Assembly: GCA_900544945.1 (NCBI GenBank)
Contig: UQXG01000135.1
Location: forward strand, 1-5,844
Source of the DNA: an uncultured Eubacteriales bacterium
GTDB taxonomy: Bacteria; Bacillota; Clostridia; Oscillospirales; Oscillospiraceae
Direction: 5' to 3'
Length of the DNA stretch: 5,844 bases
Part shown: positions 1 to 5,551 of the stretch, piece after piece
Layout: every line of letters starts with the position of its first letter
How positions within the stretch are numbered: the stretch's first letter is position 1
Notes under the pieces: generated by a model
Database searches by the model: none
What the model was told of the DNA's origin: nothing
Seen by the model: the letters and a program-made list of their open reading frames with translations, nothing else
Translations under genes and position numbers: made by a program

Positions 1-70
1 GGTGGAAAAGACCCGCTGTTTGGGCGTGTTGACGGTTTTCAGATAGACCCTAATAGAATCAGGTGACAGC
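1..70. other. Left-edge sequence, probably leader of a leftward transcript leaving the window
   Basis: No complete gene is visible here. Read rightward, frame 1 stays open from the edge to a TGA at 64-66 (21 codons), so the tail of a + strand gene is possible. However, no terminator hairpin follows before the next promoter. Read leftward, the stretch lies just downstream of a well-formed promoter at 71-99 and would be a transcribed leader of 60 nt or more. It has no start codon with a Shine-Dalgarno site, so the leftward gene would start beyond the edge. I favour the leftward reading but cannot prove it. I compared the leader by eye with the common riboswitch signatures I know and did not recognise one. 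Confidence 0.3.
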
Positions 71-99
71 ATCATAGCACACAGGCCGGAAAAAATCAA
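71..99 (-). promoter_or_regulatory. Leftward sigma-A-type promoter, extended -10
   Basis: On the minus strand there is a -35 hexamer TTGATT (94-99), a 17-nt spacer, and a -10 TATGAT (71-76) preceded by TGC, which gives an extended -10. Transcription would start near position 64 and run out of the left edge. It is divergent from the MATE promoter at 163-191. MATE genes often have a divergent regulator beside them, but the product here is outside the window. Confidence 0.5.
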
Positions 100-102
100 T
101 CA

Positions 103-115
103 TAATGTATCATTA
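103..115. promoter_or_regulatory. Small dyad between divergent promoters (possible operator)
   Basis: A perfect inverted repeat, TAATG-tat-CATTA, lies between the leftward promoter (71-99) and the rightward MATE promoter (163-191), just upstream of the leftward -35. Its position suits a regulator site, but five-base arms in AT-rich DNA can arise by chance. Confidence 0.25.
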
Positions 116-147
116 CCAGATAGTTTTTGGGAAAAAGCCCTAGAATT

Positions 148-160
148 TGTGGAATCCACA
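148..160. promoter_or_regulatory. Dyad abutting the MATE promoter -35 (possible operator)
   Basis: A perfect inverted repeat, TGTGGA-a-TCCACA, ends two bases before the -35 hexamer of the MATE promoter. Six-base arms around a single central base, placed directly against the -35, suit a small dimeric regulator. I cannot name the regulator family from the sequence. Confidence 0.35.
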
Positions 161-162
161 TA

Positions 163-191
163 TTGAATTCAGAATATTTCGGTGCTATACT
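163..191 (+). promoter_or_regulatory. Promoter of the MATE transporter gene
   Basis: The site has a -35 TTGAAT (163-168), an optimal 17-nt spacer, and a -10 TATACT (186-191) preceded by TGC (extended -10). Transcription is predicted to start near 198. This makes the in-frame ATG at 195 and the upstream part of the open frame from 147 unlikely to be coding, and supports translation from 225 with a leader of about 27 nt. Confidence 0.7.
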
Positions 192-211
192 CTTATGCGA
201 AAAAACAGCAT

Positions 212-216
212 GGGAG
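212..216 (+). promoter_or_regulatory. Ribosome binding site that fixes the MATE start
   Basis: GGGAG lies 8 nt before the ATG at 225. The other in-frame ATGs at 195 and 210 have no purine-rich site at a suitable distance, so 225 is the chosen start. Confidence 0.65.
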
Positions 217-224
217 AAAAGAAA

Positions 225-1559
225 ATGCAAGACAGATTATTTTCCGACAGACAGCTGATTAAATTGATGATCCCCCTGGTCATTGAGCAGGGGCTGACAA
301 TCTTAGTGGGCATGTGCGACGGCGTGATGGTTTCCGCCGTCAGCGAGGCGGCCATCTCCGGCGTGTCCCTGGTTGACATGATCAACGCGGTGATTCTGGT
401 GCTTTTCGCGGCGCTGGCCACCGGCGGCGCGGTGGTGACGAGCCAGCTGCTGGGAGCCCGGCGGACGGCGGATGCCCGACGCAGCGCGGGTCAGCTGGTG
501 AGCCTGACCTTTGCCATGGGCTGCCTGATGATGGCCCTGTGCCTGATATTTGCCCGGGGGCTTCTGAAGCTGTTCTTCGGCTCCATTGCGGACGATGTGA
601 TGGCCGCAGGACTGATTTACCTGCGCATCACCGCTCTGTCCTTCCCCTTCATTGCCCTGTATAACGCCGGCGCGGCCATTTTCCGCAGCGTGGGCAACAG
701 CAAGGTTTCTATGCAGGTGAGCCTGTGGATGAACGGTATCAACGTGGCGGGAAATGCCCTGTGTGTGTTCGTGCTGAAAATGGGGGTGGCCGGTGTGGCT
801 GTGCCTACCCTGGTTTCCCGGGCAGTGGCGGCAGTCATGATTCTGACCATGGCCAGCCGGAAGGGTCAGGAGCTGACGCTGGACGCTTCCTCCTTGTACC
901 CCATTGACCGGCAGGTTATGGGCAAGATTCTGCGCATTGGCATTCCCTCCGCCTGCGAGAACAGCTTCTTCCAGTTCGGCCGACTGCTGGTGGTGAGCAT
1001 GATCGCCCTCTTCGGCACCACCCAGACCTCCGCCAACGCCGTGGCAAACAACCTGGACAGCGTGGGCACCGTCGTGGGCCAGGCTATGGGTCTTGCCATG
1101 GTGACAGTGGTGGGTCAGAGCGTAGGCGCCGGGGACAAGGAGCAGGCCACCTTCTATCTGAAGAAGGTGATGAAGTGGAGCATTGTGGCGCTGGGCGCGG
1201 TGAATCTGATGATTATCCTCTTCCTCAATCCCCTCATCGGCATGTACCGCTCCCTGACGCCTCAGACCGTGGAGCTGACCCGGACGCTGGTGCTGATTCA
1301 CTCCACGGCGGTGATTTTTATGTGGGCTTTTTCCTTTGTGCTGCCCAATGCCTTCCGGGCGGCCAACGATGTCCAGTTTACTATGTGGGTAGGCATGGGC
1401 TCCATGCTGGTGTTCCGGGTGGGCGTGTCCTGGATTCTCTGCGTGCACCTGGGCTGGGGCGCCGTCGGCGTGTGGATTGCCATGATCCTGGACTGGGTGT
1501 GCCGAATCAGCTTCTTCCTGCCCAGAGCCTTGACCGGCAAGTGGCTCAGCAAGATTTAA
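225..1559 (+). CDS. MATE family multidrug/cation antiporter
   Basis: The 444-residue integral membrane protein is of normal length for the family. MATE transporters export drugs, toxic organic cations or metabolites across the cytoplasmic membrane in exchange for Na+ or H+. The two-lobed family plan is visible. An amphipathic start (about residues 1-13) is followed by a first membrane segment with LIKLMIPLVIEQ. SQLLGARR (73-80) ends the second segment, and FRSVGNSK (153-160) lies in the first half. The second half has the matching GQSVGAGDKEQA (297-308), FRAANDVQF (377-385) and a final GWGAVGVWIAM (410-420). Hydrophobic stretches fit about 12 membrane helices. The substrate cannot be read from the sequence. 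It has its own promoter and is convergent with the pseudouridine synthase. Its TAA stop touches the left end of a palindromic element, so the stop and nearby codons may have been set by that insertion. Confidence 0.93.
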   Translation: MQDRLFSDRQLIKLMIPLVIEQGLTILVGMCDGVMVSAVSEAAISGVSLVDMINAVILVLFAALATGGAVVTSQLLGARRTADARRSAGQLVSLTFAMGCLMMALCLIFARGLLKLFFGSIADDVMAAGLIYLRITALSFPFIALYNAGAAIFRSVGNSKVSMQVSLWMNGINVAGNALCVFVLKMGVAGVAVPTLVSRAVAAVMILTMASRKGQELTLDASSLYPIDRQVMGKILRIGIPSACENSFFQFGRLLVVSMIALFGTTQTSANAVANNLDSVGTVVGQAMGLAMVTVVGQSVGAGDKEQATFYLKKVMKWSIVALGAVNLMIILFLNPLIGMYRSLTPQTVELTRTLVLIHSTAVIFMWAFSFVLPNAFRAANDVQFTMWVGMGSMLVFRVGVSWILCVHLGWGAVGVWIAMILDWVCRISFFLPRALTGKWLSKI

Positions 1560-1780
1560 GGAAACTCTGAATAAATCGTCGGCGGCTGGACGGCGAATCT
1601 TTTGCCCCATTCGTGCAGTTCTGAAAGCGGGAAATATAGCACAGCCGTTGCCAGCGGAAGCTGGCTTACGGATGTGGCATACCCCTTGCGGGTACACAAA
1701 GTATTTCTCCGCTTTCAGAACTTTCGCCTGAGTCAAAATCTTCTGCCGCCAGCTCTTGCCGATTTAATCAGAGCTTCCTT
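1558..1780. mobile_element. MITE-like 223-bp imperfect palindromic element
   Basis: The two halves are inverted copies of each other. The left end (1558-1578) matches the complement of the right end (1760-1780) at 19 of 21 positions, sharing AAGGAA-CTCTGA-TAAATCG. Farther in, GCTGG followed by an ATTTTG/TCTTTTG stretch recurs in both arms. Then 1617-1636 matches the complement of 1702-1722 perfectly except for one extra base (core TTCTGAAAGCGG). The centre folds into two hairpins: GCCAGC-GGAA-GCTGGC (1650-1665), extended by CCGT/ACGG (1645-1648/1668-1671), and TACCC-cttgc-GGGTA (1680-1694), flanked by TGTG/CACA (1673-1676/1695-1698). No transposase is encoded, which fits a non-autonomous miniature element or a REP/ERIC-type dispersed palindrome. 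I see no clear target duplication. It fills the gap between two convergent genes, where no classical T-run terminator is seen, so it may also act as a transcription barrier. Confidence 0.7.
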
Positions 1781-2361
1781 GCCCAATCGGGAAGCTTTTC
1801 AAATTCCAGGATTTTCCCCTTGTGGGGGAAGGTTAACTTACAGGAGTACAGCATCGGGGCGGGGGCATTGTCTCTCGCCCCGTATTTGCGGTCGCCCACC
1901 AGAGGATAGCCCCGGCTGGCAAACTGCACCCGAATCTGGTGGCTCCGGCCGGTGTGAAGCCGGATGCGCACCAGACTTTCCTCGCCGGAGGTCAGCCGGG
2001 TGAATTCCAGCCGAGCCTTTTTCACCCCGCCCCGCATCCGCTTGACCACAAACACCTTGTTTTTCCGGCTGTCCTTCCAGAGAAGGTCTTCCCAGTCGCC
2101 GCTTTCCGGAGGGTTGCCGTGAACCAGAGCCACATATTCCTTAATGAGCTTGCCTTCCTGAATGGCCTTCGACAGGCTGGCGGCAGCGGCCTGGGTGCGG
2201 GCGAAAACCATTACCCCGCCTACGTTTTTGTCCAGCCGGTGCACCGGGAAGATTTCACCGCCCAGGGTTTCCTTCAGGACGGCGGGCATCTGAATTTCGG
2301 AATCCAGCCCCACCGGCTTGACGCACAGGACAATGTCCCGGTCGGAAAAGAGAATTTCCAT
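1768..2361 (-). CDS. RluA family RNA pseudouridine synthase
   Basis: The 197-residue enzyme isomerises specific uridines to pseudouridine in rRNA or tRNA; the target cannot be read here. Family motifs occur in order: CVKPVG (13-18), HRLDKNVGG (41-49) with the catalytic aspartate D44, KEYVALVHG (74-82), LHTGRSHQIRVQF (135-147) and YPLVGDRKYG (152-161). There is no N-terminal S4 RNA-binding domain, so it is a compact catalytic-domain form rather than a full RluC/RluD type. The active-site loop reads HRLDKNVGG where HRLDKDTSG is usual, so D-T-S is replaced by N-V-G while the catalytic Asp is kept. The start at 2361 follows GGGAGG by 6 nt, and the promoter lies just upstream. The final codons (about K-L-stop) lie inside the right end of the palindromic element, so the natural C-terminus may have been altered by insertion. 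Confidence 0.9.
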   Translation of the reverse strand: MEILFSDRDIVLCVKPVGLDSEIQMPAVLKETLGGEIFPVHRLDKNVGGVMVFARTQAAAASLSKAIQEGKLIKEYVALVHGNPPESGDWEDLLWKDSRKNKVFVVKRMRGGVKKARLEFTRLTSGEESLVRIRLHTGRSHQIRVQFASRGYPLVGDRKYGARDNAPAPMLYSCKLTFPHKGKILEFEKLPDWARKL

Positions 2362-2367
2362 GGATAA

Positions 2368-2373
2368 CCTCCC
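2368..2373 (-). promoter_or_regulatory. Ribosome binding site of the pseudouridine synthase
   Basis: GGGAGG on the minus strand lies 6 nt before the ATG at 2361. The open frame extends upstream to 2400, but that extension overlaps the -10 box and has no ribosome site, so 2361 is preferred. Confidence 0.75.
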
Positions 2374-2388
2374 AAATTGTTTGAAAAC

Positions 2389-2417
2389 AGTATAGCACAC
2401 AACCGGGATAAGGAAAA
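2389..2417 (-). promoter_or_regulatory. Promoter of the pseudouridine synthase gene
   Basis: The minus strand has -10 TATACT (2389-2394) preceded by TGTGC, an extended -10 identical in TGCTATACT to the MATE promoter. The -35 at 17-nt spacing (2412-2417, TTTTCC) is poor, so recognition would depend on the extended -10. The predicted start near 2382 gives a leader of about 20 nt. Its spacer and -35 region overlap the dyad at 2400-2427. Confidence 0.55.
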
Positions 2418-2434
2418 GCCCCGGTTGCTTTTTT
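2400..2434 (+). terminator. Rightward hairpin with T-run, or a divergent operator
   Basis: CAACCGGG (2400-2407) and CCCGGTTG (2420-2427) form a perfect 8-bp stem around a 12-nt loop, followed by CTTTTTT (2428-2434). This is the form of a rightward intrinsic terminator. It would stop transcripts running antisense through the pseudouridine synthase, for example read-through from the MATE gene, before the ABC operon promoter. The loop is longer than ideal. Alternatively the dyad is a protein site: arm centres are 20 bp apart, about two helical turns, and they overlap both divergent promoters. The leftward strand has no T-run. Confidence 0.45.
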
Positions 2435-2452
2435 GTGGAAAAACGGTATAAT
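2425..2452 (+). promoter_or_regulatory. Promoter of the ABC-rarA-DUF951 operon (first -10)
   Basis: The site has a -35 TTGCTT (2425-2430), a 16-nt spacer, and a perfect consensus -10 TATAAT (2447-2452). A start is predicted near 2459. The -35 lies in the right arm of the hairpin at 2400-2427. The -10 lies in the first copy of the 16-bp tandem duplication. Confidence 0.6.
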
Positions 2453-2474
2453 ATAAATACGGTATAATATAAAT
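2443..2474 (+). repeat. Perfect 16-bp tandem duplication carrying two TATAAT boxes
   Basis: The unit ACGGTATAATATAAAT occurs twice with no mismatch (2443-2458 and 2459-2474) and no partial third copy of note. Each copy holds a consensus -10 (2447-2452 and 2463-2468). The second has no good -35 at 16-18 nt, so it is either a weak second start or a bystander. A perfect repeat just ahead of a promoter start can expand or contract by strand slippage. Confidence 0.85.
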
Positions 2475-2505
2475 ATAGAAAAGATTCCTACGGAGGAGAC
2501 AGAAA

Positions 2506-4272
2506 ATGACCACACAGGACTATCAGCGCAAATCGCCGCTGGCGATCTTCTTTCACTATTTTGGCAATCACAGGCGGCTGTTTGCCATTGACCTGGGCTG
2601 CGCCGTGGGCATGGCGGTCATCGACATGGCCTTCCCGCTGGTTACCCGGCAGGCTTTGTACGACTACCTGCCCAACGAGGCCTATGGCGTGTTCTTCCGG
2701 ATTATGGTGCTGGTGGCGGCCAGCTATGTGCTGCGCACCTTCCTCAACTACATCGTGACCTATTATGGCCACACCTTCGGCATCCGGGTGGAGGCGGATA
2801 TCCGCCAGGATCTGTTCACCCATATGCAGCAGCTCAGCTGCGACTACTATGACCAGAACCGCACCGGAAAGCTCATGTCCCGGCTCACCACCGATCTGTT
2901 CGAGCTGACGGAGCTAGCCCACCACGGCCCGGAGGATTTGCTCACCAGCGCGCTGACCATTCTGGGCGCTCTGGCGGTGATGGCCTCCATCCGCTGGCAG
3001 CTGGCACTGGTGGTTGCCTTGACCATCCCGGTATTTCTGACGGTTGCCATGACCATGCGGCAGCGGATGGCGCAGGCCTCGGCCGTTGCCAAGGAGAAAA
3101 CCGGACACATCAACCAGGAAATCGAAAGCAGCCTGTCCGGCTTCCGCACCGCCAAGGCCTTTGCCAATGAAGCGGCGGAGAGCCGCCGGTTCCAGGCCGC
3201 CAACGAGATTTACAAGAACTCCAAGCGGGGCTTCCACAAGGCCATGGGCATGTTCCAGAGCAGCGTGGAATTCTTCCTGTGTATGCTCAACGTGCTGGTC
3301 ATCGGCTTCGGCGGCTACTACGTTATGCGCGGGGAAATGGACTACCGGGATCTCATCACTTTTAATCTGTATATTGCCTCCTTTGTGAACCCCATGCGCA
3401 AGCTGTGCAATTTCTCCGAGCTGTTCGCCAATGGCTTCGCGGGGCTGAGCCGCTTCGTGGAGGTCATGCGCACGGAGCCGACCGTCCGGGACAAAAAGGA
3501 TGCCAAGAAGCTGGAAAACGTAAAGGGCGAAATCGACGTGTGCGGCGTGTCCTTCTCCTACGACGGGGATCTGGCGGTGCTTCACGACGTGAGTCTGAAA
3601 GTAAATCCCGGAGAGACCATCGCCATAGTGGGCCCCTCCGGCGGCGGAAAGACCACCTTGTGCCAGCTGATCCCACGGTTTTACGATGTAACCGGCGGCA
3701 GCATTTCCATTGACGGACTGGACGTCCGGAACGTGACCCAGCGGAGCCTCCATGAGAACATCGGCATTGTCCAGCAGGATGTGTTCCTGTTCGCGGATAC
3801 GGTGCTGGAGAATATCCGCTACGGCAGGCCCGATGCCTCCATGGAGGAGGTCATTGCGGCGGCAAAGCAGGCGGAAATCTACGAGGACATTCTGGCCATG
3901 CCCCAGGGCTTTGAGACCTATGTGGGCGAGCGGGGCACGCTTCTGTCCGGCGGCCAGAAGCAGCGGATTGCCATTGCCCGGATTTTCCTGAAGAACCCGC
4001 CCATCCTGATTCTGGACGAGGCTACCTCGGCGCTGGATTCCGTCACCGAGGCGAAGATTCAGCGTGCCTTTGACAACCTGGCGCAGGGTCGAACCACGCT
4101 GATCATCGCCCACCGGCTGTCCACCATCCGCAATGCCGGACGGATTGTGTCCATCGCGGACGGAGTCATCACCGAGTGCGGTACCCACGAGGAGCTGCTG
4201 AAAACCGGCGGCATTTACTCCCAGCTTTACAAGACCCAGAACGCCCTGGCCCTGGGTCTGATCCAGCCCTGA
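2506..4272 (+). CDS. ABC exporter half-transporter (fused membrane and ATPase domains)
   Basis: The 588-residue type I ABC exporter subunit is expected to work as a dimer in the cytoplasmic membrane, exporting a drug, lipid or peptide with ATP. Residues about 20-320 form a six-helix membrane domain with the cytoplasmic coupling helices. Residues about 340-575 form the ATPase: A-loop Tyr352, Walker A GPSGGGKTT (376-384), Q-loop Gln424, signature LSGGQ (480-484), Walker B ILILDE with catalytic Glu505, D-loop SALD (508-511) and H-loop His536. All catalytic residues are present, so a homodimer would have two working sites; no partner half-transporter is adjacent. Start: GGAGGAG (2492-2498), with GGAGG 9 nt before the ATG. 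It is the first gene of an operon with rarA, 13 nt downstream. Substrate unknown. Confidence 0.95.
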   Translation: MTTQDYQRKSPLAIFFHYFGNHRRLFAIDLGCAVGMAVIDMAFPLVTRQALYDYLPNEAYGVFFRIMVLVAASYVLRTFLNYIVTYYGHTFGIRVEADIRQDLFTHMQQLSCDYYDQNRTGKLMSRLTTDLFELTELAHHGPEDLLTSALTILGALAVMASIRWQLALVVALTIPVFLTVAMTMRQRMAQASAVAKEKTGHINQEIESSLSGFRTAKAFANEAAESRRFQAANEIYKNSKRGFHKAMGMFQSSVEFFLCMLNVLVIGFGGYYVMRGEMDYRDLITFNLYIASFVNPMRKLCNFSELFANGFAGLSRFVEVMRTEPTVRDKKDAKKLENVKGEIDVCGVSFSYDGDLAVLHDVSLKVNPGETIAIVGPSGGGKTTLCQLIPRFYDVTGGSISIDGLDVRNVTQRSLHENIGIVQQDVFLFADTVLENIRYGRPDASMEEVIAAAKQAEIYEDILAMPQGFETYVGERGTLLSGGQKQRIAIARIFLKNPPILILDEATSALDSVTEAKIQRAFDNLAQGRTTLIIAHRLSTIRNAGRIVSIADGVITECGTHEELLKTGGIYSQLYKTQNALALGLIQP

Positions 4273-4285
4273 AAGGAGGGCTTTC

Positions 4286-5551
4286 ATGTATCAGCCACTA
4301 GCAGACCTCTTGCGGCCAACCACCCTGGACGAGGTTTACGGCCAGGAGCACATCCTGGGGCCAAACGCGGTGCTCCGGCGGCTTATCGACTCCGGGAAAA
4401 TTCCCAACATGGTTTTCTACGGCCCCAGCGGCACGGGAAAAACCACGGTGGCCAACATTATTGCCAAGCAAACCAACCGGACGCTCTATAAGCTCAACGC
4501 CACCACCGCCTCCACGGCGGATATCAAGGAAATCGTGTCCCAGCTGGACACCTTCCTGGCTCCCAACGGGGTTCTTTTGTACCTGGATGAGATTCAGTCC
4601 TTCAATAAAAAGCAGCAGCAGTCCCTGCTGGAACACATTGAAAACGGCAAGATCACCCTTATCGCCTCCACCACGGAAAACCCCTATTTTTATGTGTTCA
4701 ACGCCATTTTGAGCCGGTCTACGGTGTTCGAGTTCAAGCAGATTTCCGCAGAAGCCGCCCTGAAGGCCGTGCGTCGGGCGGTGGCGTTCATGGAAGACCG
4801 GACGGCTCTGAAGGCCAAGCCGGAAGCTGGGGCATTGGAGTACATTGCCGGAGCCTGCGGCGGCGATCTGCGCAAGGCCATGAACGCGGTGGAGGTGCTC
4901 TTCTCCGCCGGTCAGCCGGAAAACGGAGAGCTGCCCCTGACCCTGGCCGATGCCAAGGCCGTCACCCAGAAAAGCGCCTTGCGCGCGGACAGGGACGGAG
5001 ACAATCACTATGACCTGCTGTCCGCTCTGCAAAAATCCATCCGGGGCTCTGACCCGGACGCTGCCTGCCACTATCTGGCAAGGCTTCTGGAGGCAGGGCA
5101 GATGCCCTCAGCCTGCCGGAGGCTTATGGTCATTGCGGCGGAGGATGTGGGTCTTGCCTATCCGCAGATTATTCCCATTGTGAATGCCTGCGTGGACATG
5201 GCCTTGAAGCTGGGAATGCCGGAGGCGCGGATTCCTTTGGGAGACGCGGCGGTGCTCATGGCCACCAGCCCCAAGTCCAACTCCGGCCATATTGCTCTGG
5301 ACGCGGCTCTGGCGGACGTGCGTAAAGGAAAATCCGGGGACTTTCCCCGGCATCTGCAAAATGTCCACGCGGACTCCTATACCATGGAGCGGGAGCAGGG
5401 CTATCTCTACCCCCACAACTACCCGAATCATTGGGTCAAGCAGCAATACCTGCCGGATGAATTGGTGGGCACCCATTATTATGAGTACGCGGAAAACAAG
5501 CTGGAGCAGGCCGCCAAGCAGTATTGGGACAAGATCAAGGGGGAGAAATAA
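4286..5551 (+). CDS. rarA: Replication-associated recombination protein A (RarA/MgsA AAA+ ATPase)
   Basis: This 421-residue AAA+ ATPase belongs to the clamp-loader clade. Family members act at stalled or damaged replication forks with single-strand binding protein, as tetramers. The AAA+ core shows Walker A GPSGTGKTT (46-54), Walker B LLYLDE (97-102), sensor 1 STTENP (128-133), an arginine finger in LSRS (Arg144), and sensor 2 GDLRKAMN (193-200, Arg196). The C-terminal MgsA domain has KSIRGSDPDAA (250-260), RRLMVIAAEDVGLA (278-291), GMPEARIPLGDAA (310-322), SPKSNSGH (328-335), and GYLYPHNYP followed by QQYLPDEL (372-393). The segment after Walker B reads DEIQSFN, where DEIHRFN is usual. Length is normal. 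Start: AAAGGAGGG (4272-4280) with ideal spacing. It is the second gene of the operon, and its TAA overlaps the next ATG by one base. Confidence 0.95.
   Translation: MYQPLADLLRPTTLDEVYGQEHILGPNAVLRRLIDSGKIPNMVFYGPSGTGKTTVANIIAKQTNRTLYKLNATTASTADIKEIVSQLDTFLAPNGVLLYLDEIQSFNKKQQQSLLEHIENGKITLIASTTENPYFYVFNAILSRSTVFEFKQISAEAALKAVRRAVAFMEDRTALKAKPEAGALEYIAGACGGDLRKAMNAVEVLFSAGQPENGELPLTLADAKAVTQKSALRADRDGDNHYDLLSALQKSIRGSDPDAACHYLARLLEAGQMPSACRRLMVIAAEDVGLAYPQIIPIVNACVDMALKLGMPEARIPLGDAAVLMATSPKSNSGHIALDAALADVRKGKSGDFPRHLQNVHADSYTMEREQGYLYPHNYPNHWVKQQYLPDELVGTHYYEYAENKLEQAAKQYWDKIKGEK

Noticed and set aside
147..224. N-terminal extension of the MATE protein (start at 147, 195 or 210)
   Set aside because: The region contains the promoter (-35 at 163, -10 at 186) and none of these starts has a ribosome site. 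The start at 225 does, and it gives a normal family N-terminus.
303..1736. Long minus-strand open frame (477 codons) starting in the palindromic element and running antisense to MATE
   Set aside because: It is the mirror of a clear MATE gene in GC-rich DNA. Its composition is rich in His, Gly and Gln, with no membrane or domain pattern, and it has no ribosome site.
1700..1740. Classical intrinsic terminator between the convergent genes
   Set aside because: The inner palindrome is strong but is followed by only TTT on the + strand and by no T-run on the - strand, so I do not call a standard terminator.
1558..1780. Integron attC site, group II intron remnant or tRNA-like gene
   Set aside because: No attC core pairs, no domain V-type hairpin and no tRNA arms or anticodon loop could be matched; the mirrored arms better suit a dispersed palindrome.
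1602..2003. Rightward open frame across the palindromic element into the antisense of the pseudouridine synthase
   Set aside because: It spans two unrelated units (element and antisense gene), has no ribosome site, and its composition is like other shadows.
225..4272. MATE and ABC exporter as one drug-resistance module
   Set aside because: They are separated by an oppositely oriented gene, have separate promoters, and show nothing that links their substrates.
2914..4287. Long minus-strand open frame (457 codons) antisense to the ABC exporter
   Set aside because: It is a shadow of a gene with all ABC motifs intact. No family pattern or ribosome site is seen.
4298..5071. Minus-strand open frame antisense to rarA
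   Set aside because: It is a shadow of a full RarA gene, Gly/Gln/His-rich, without recognisable motifs.
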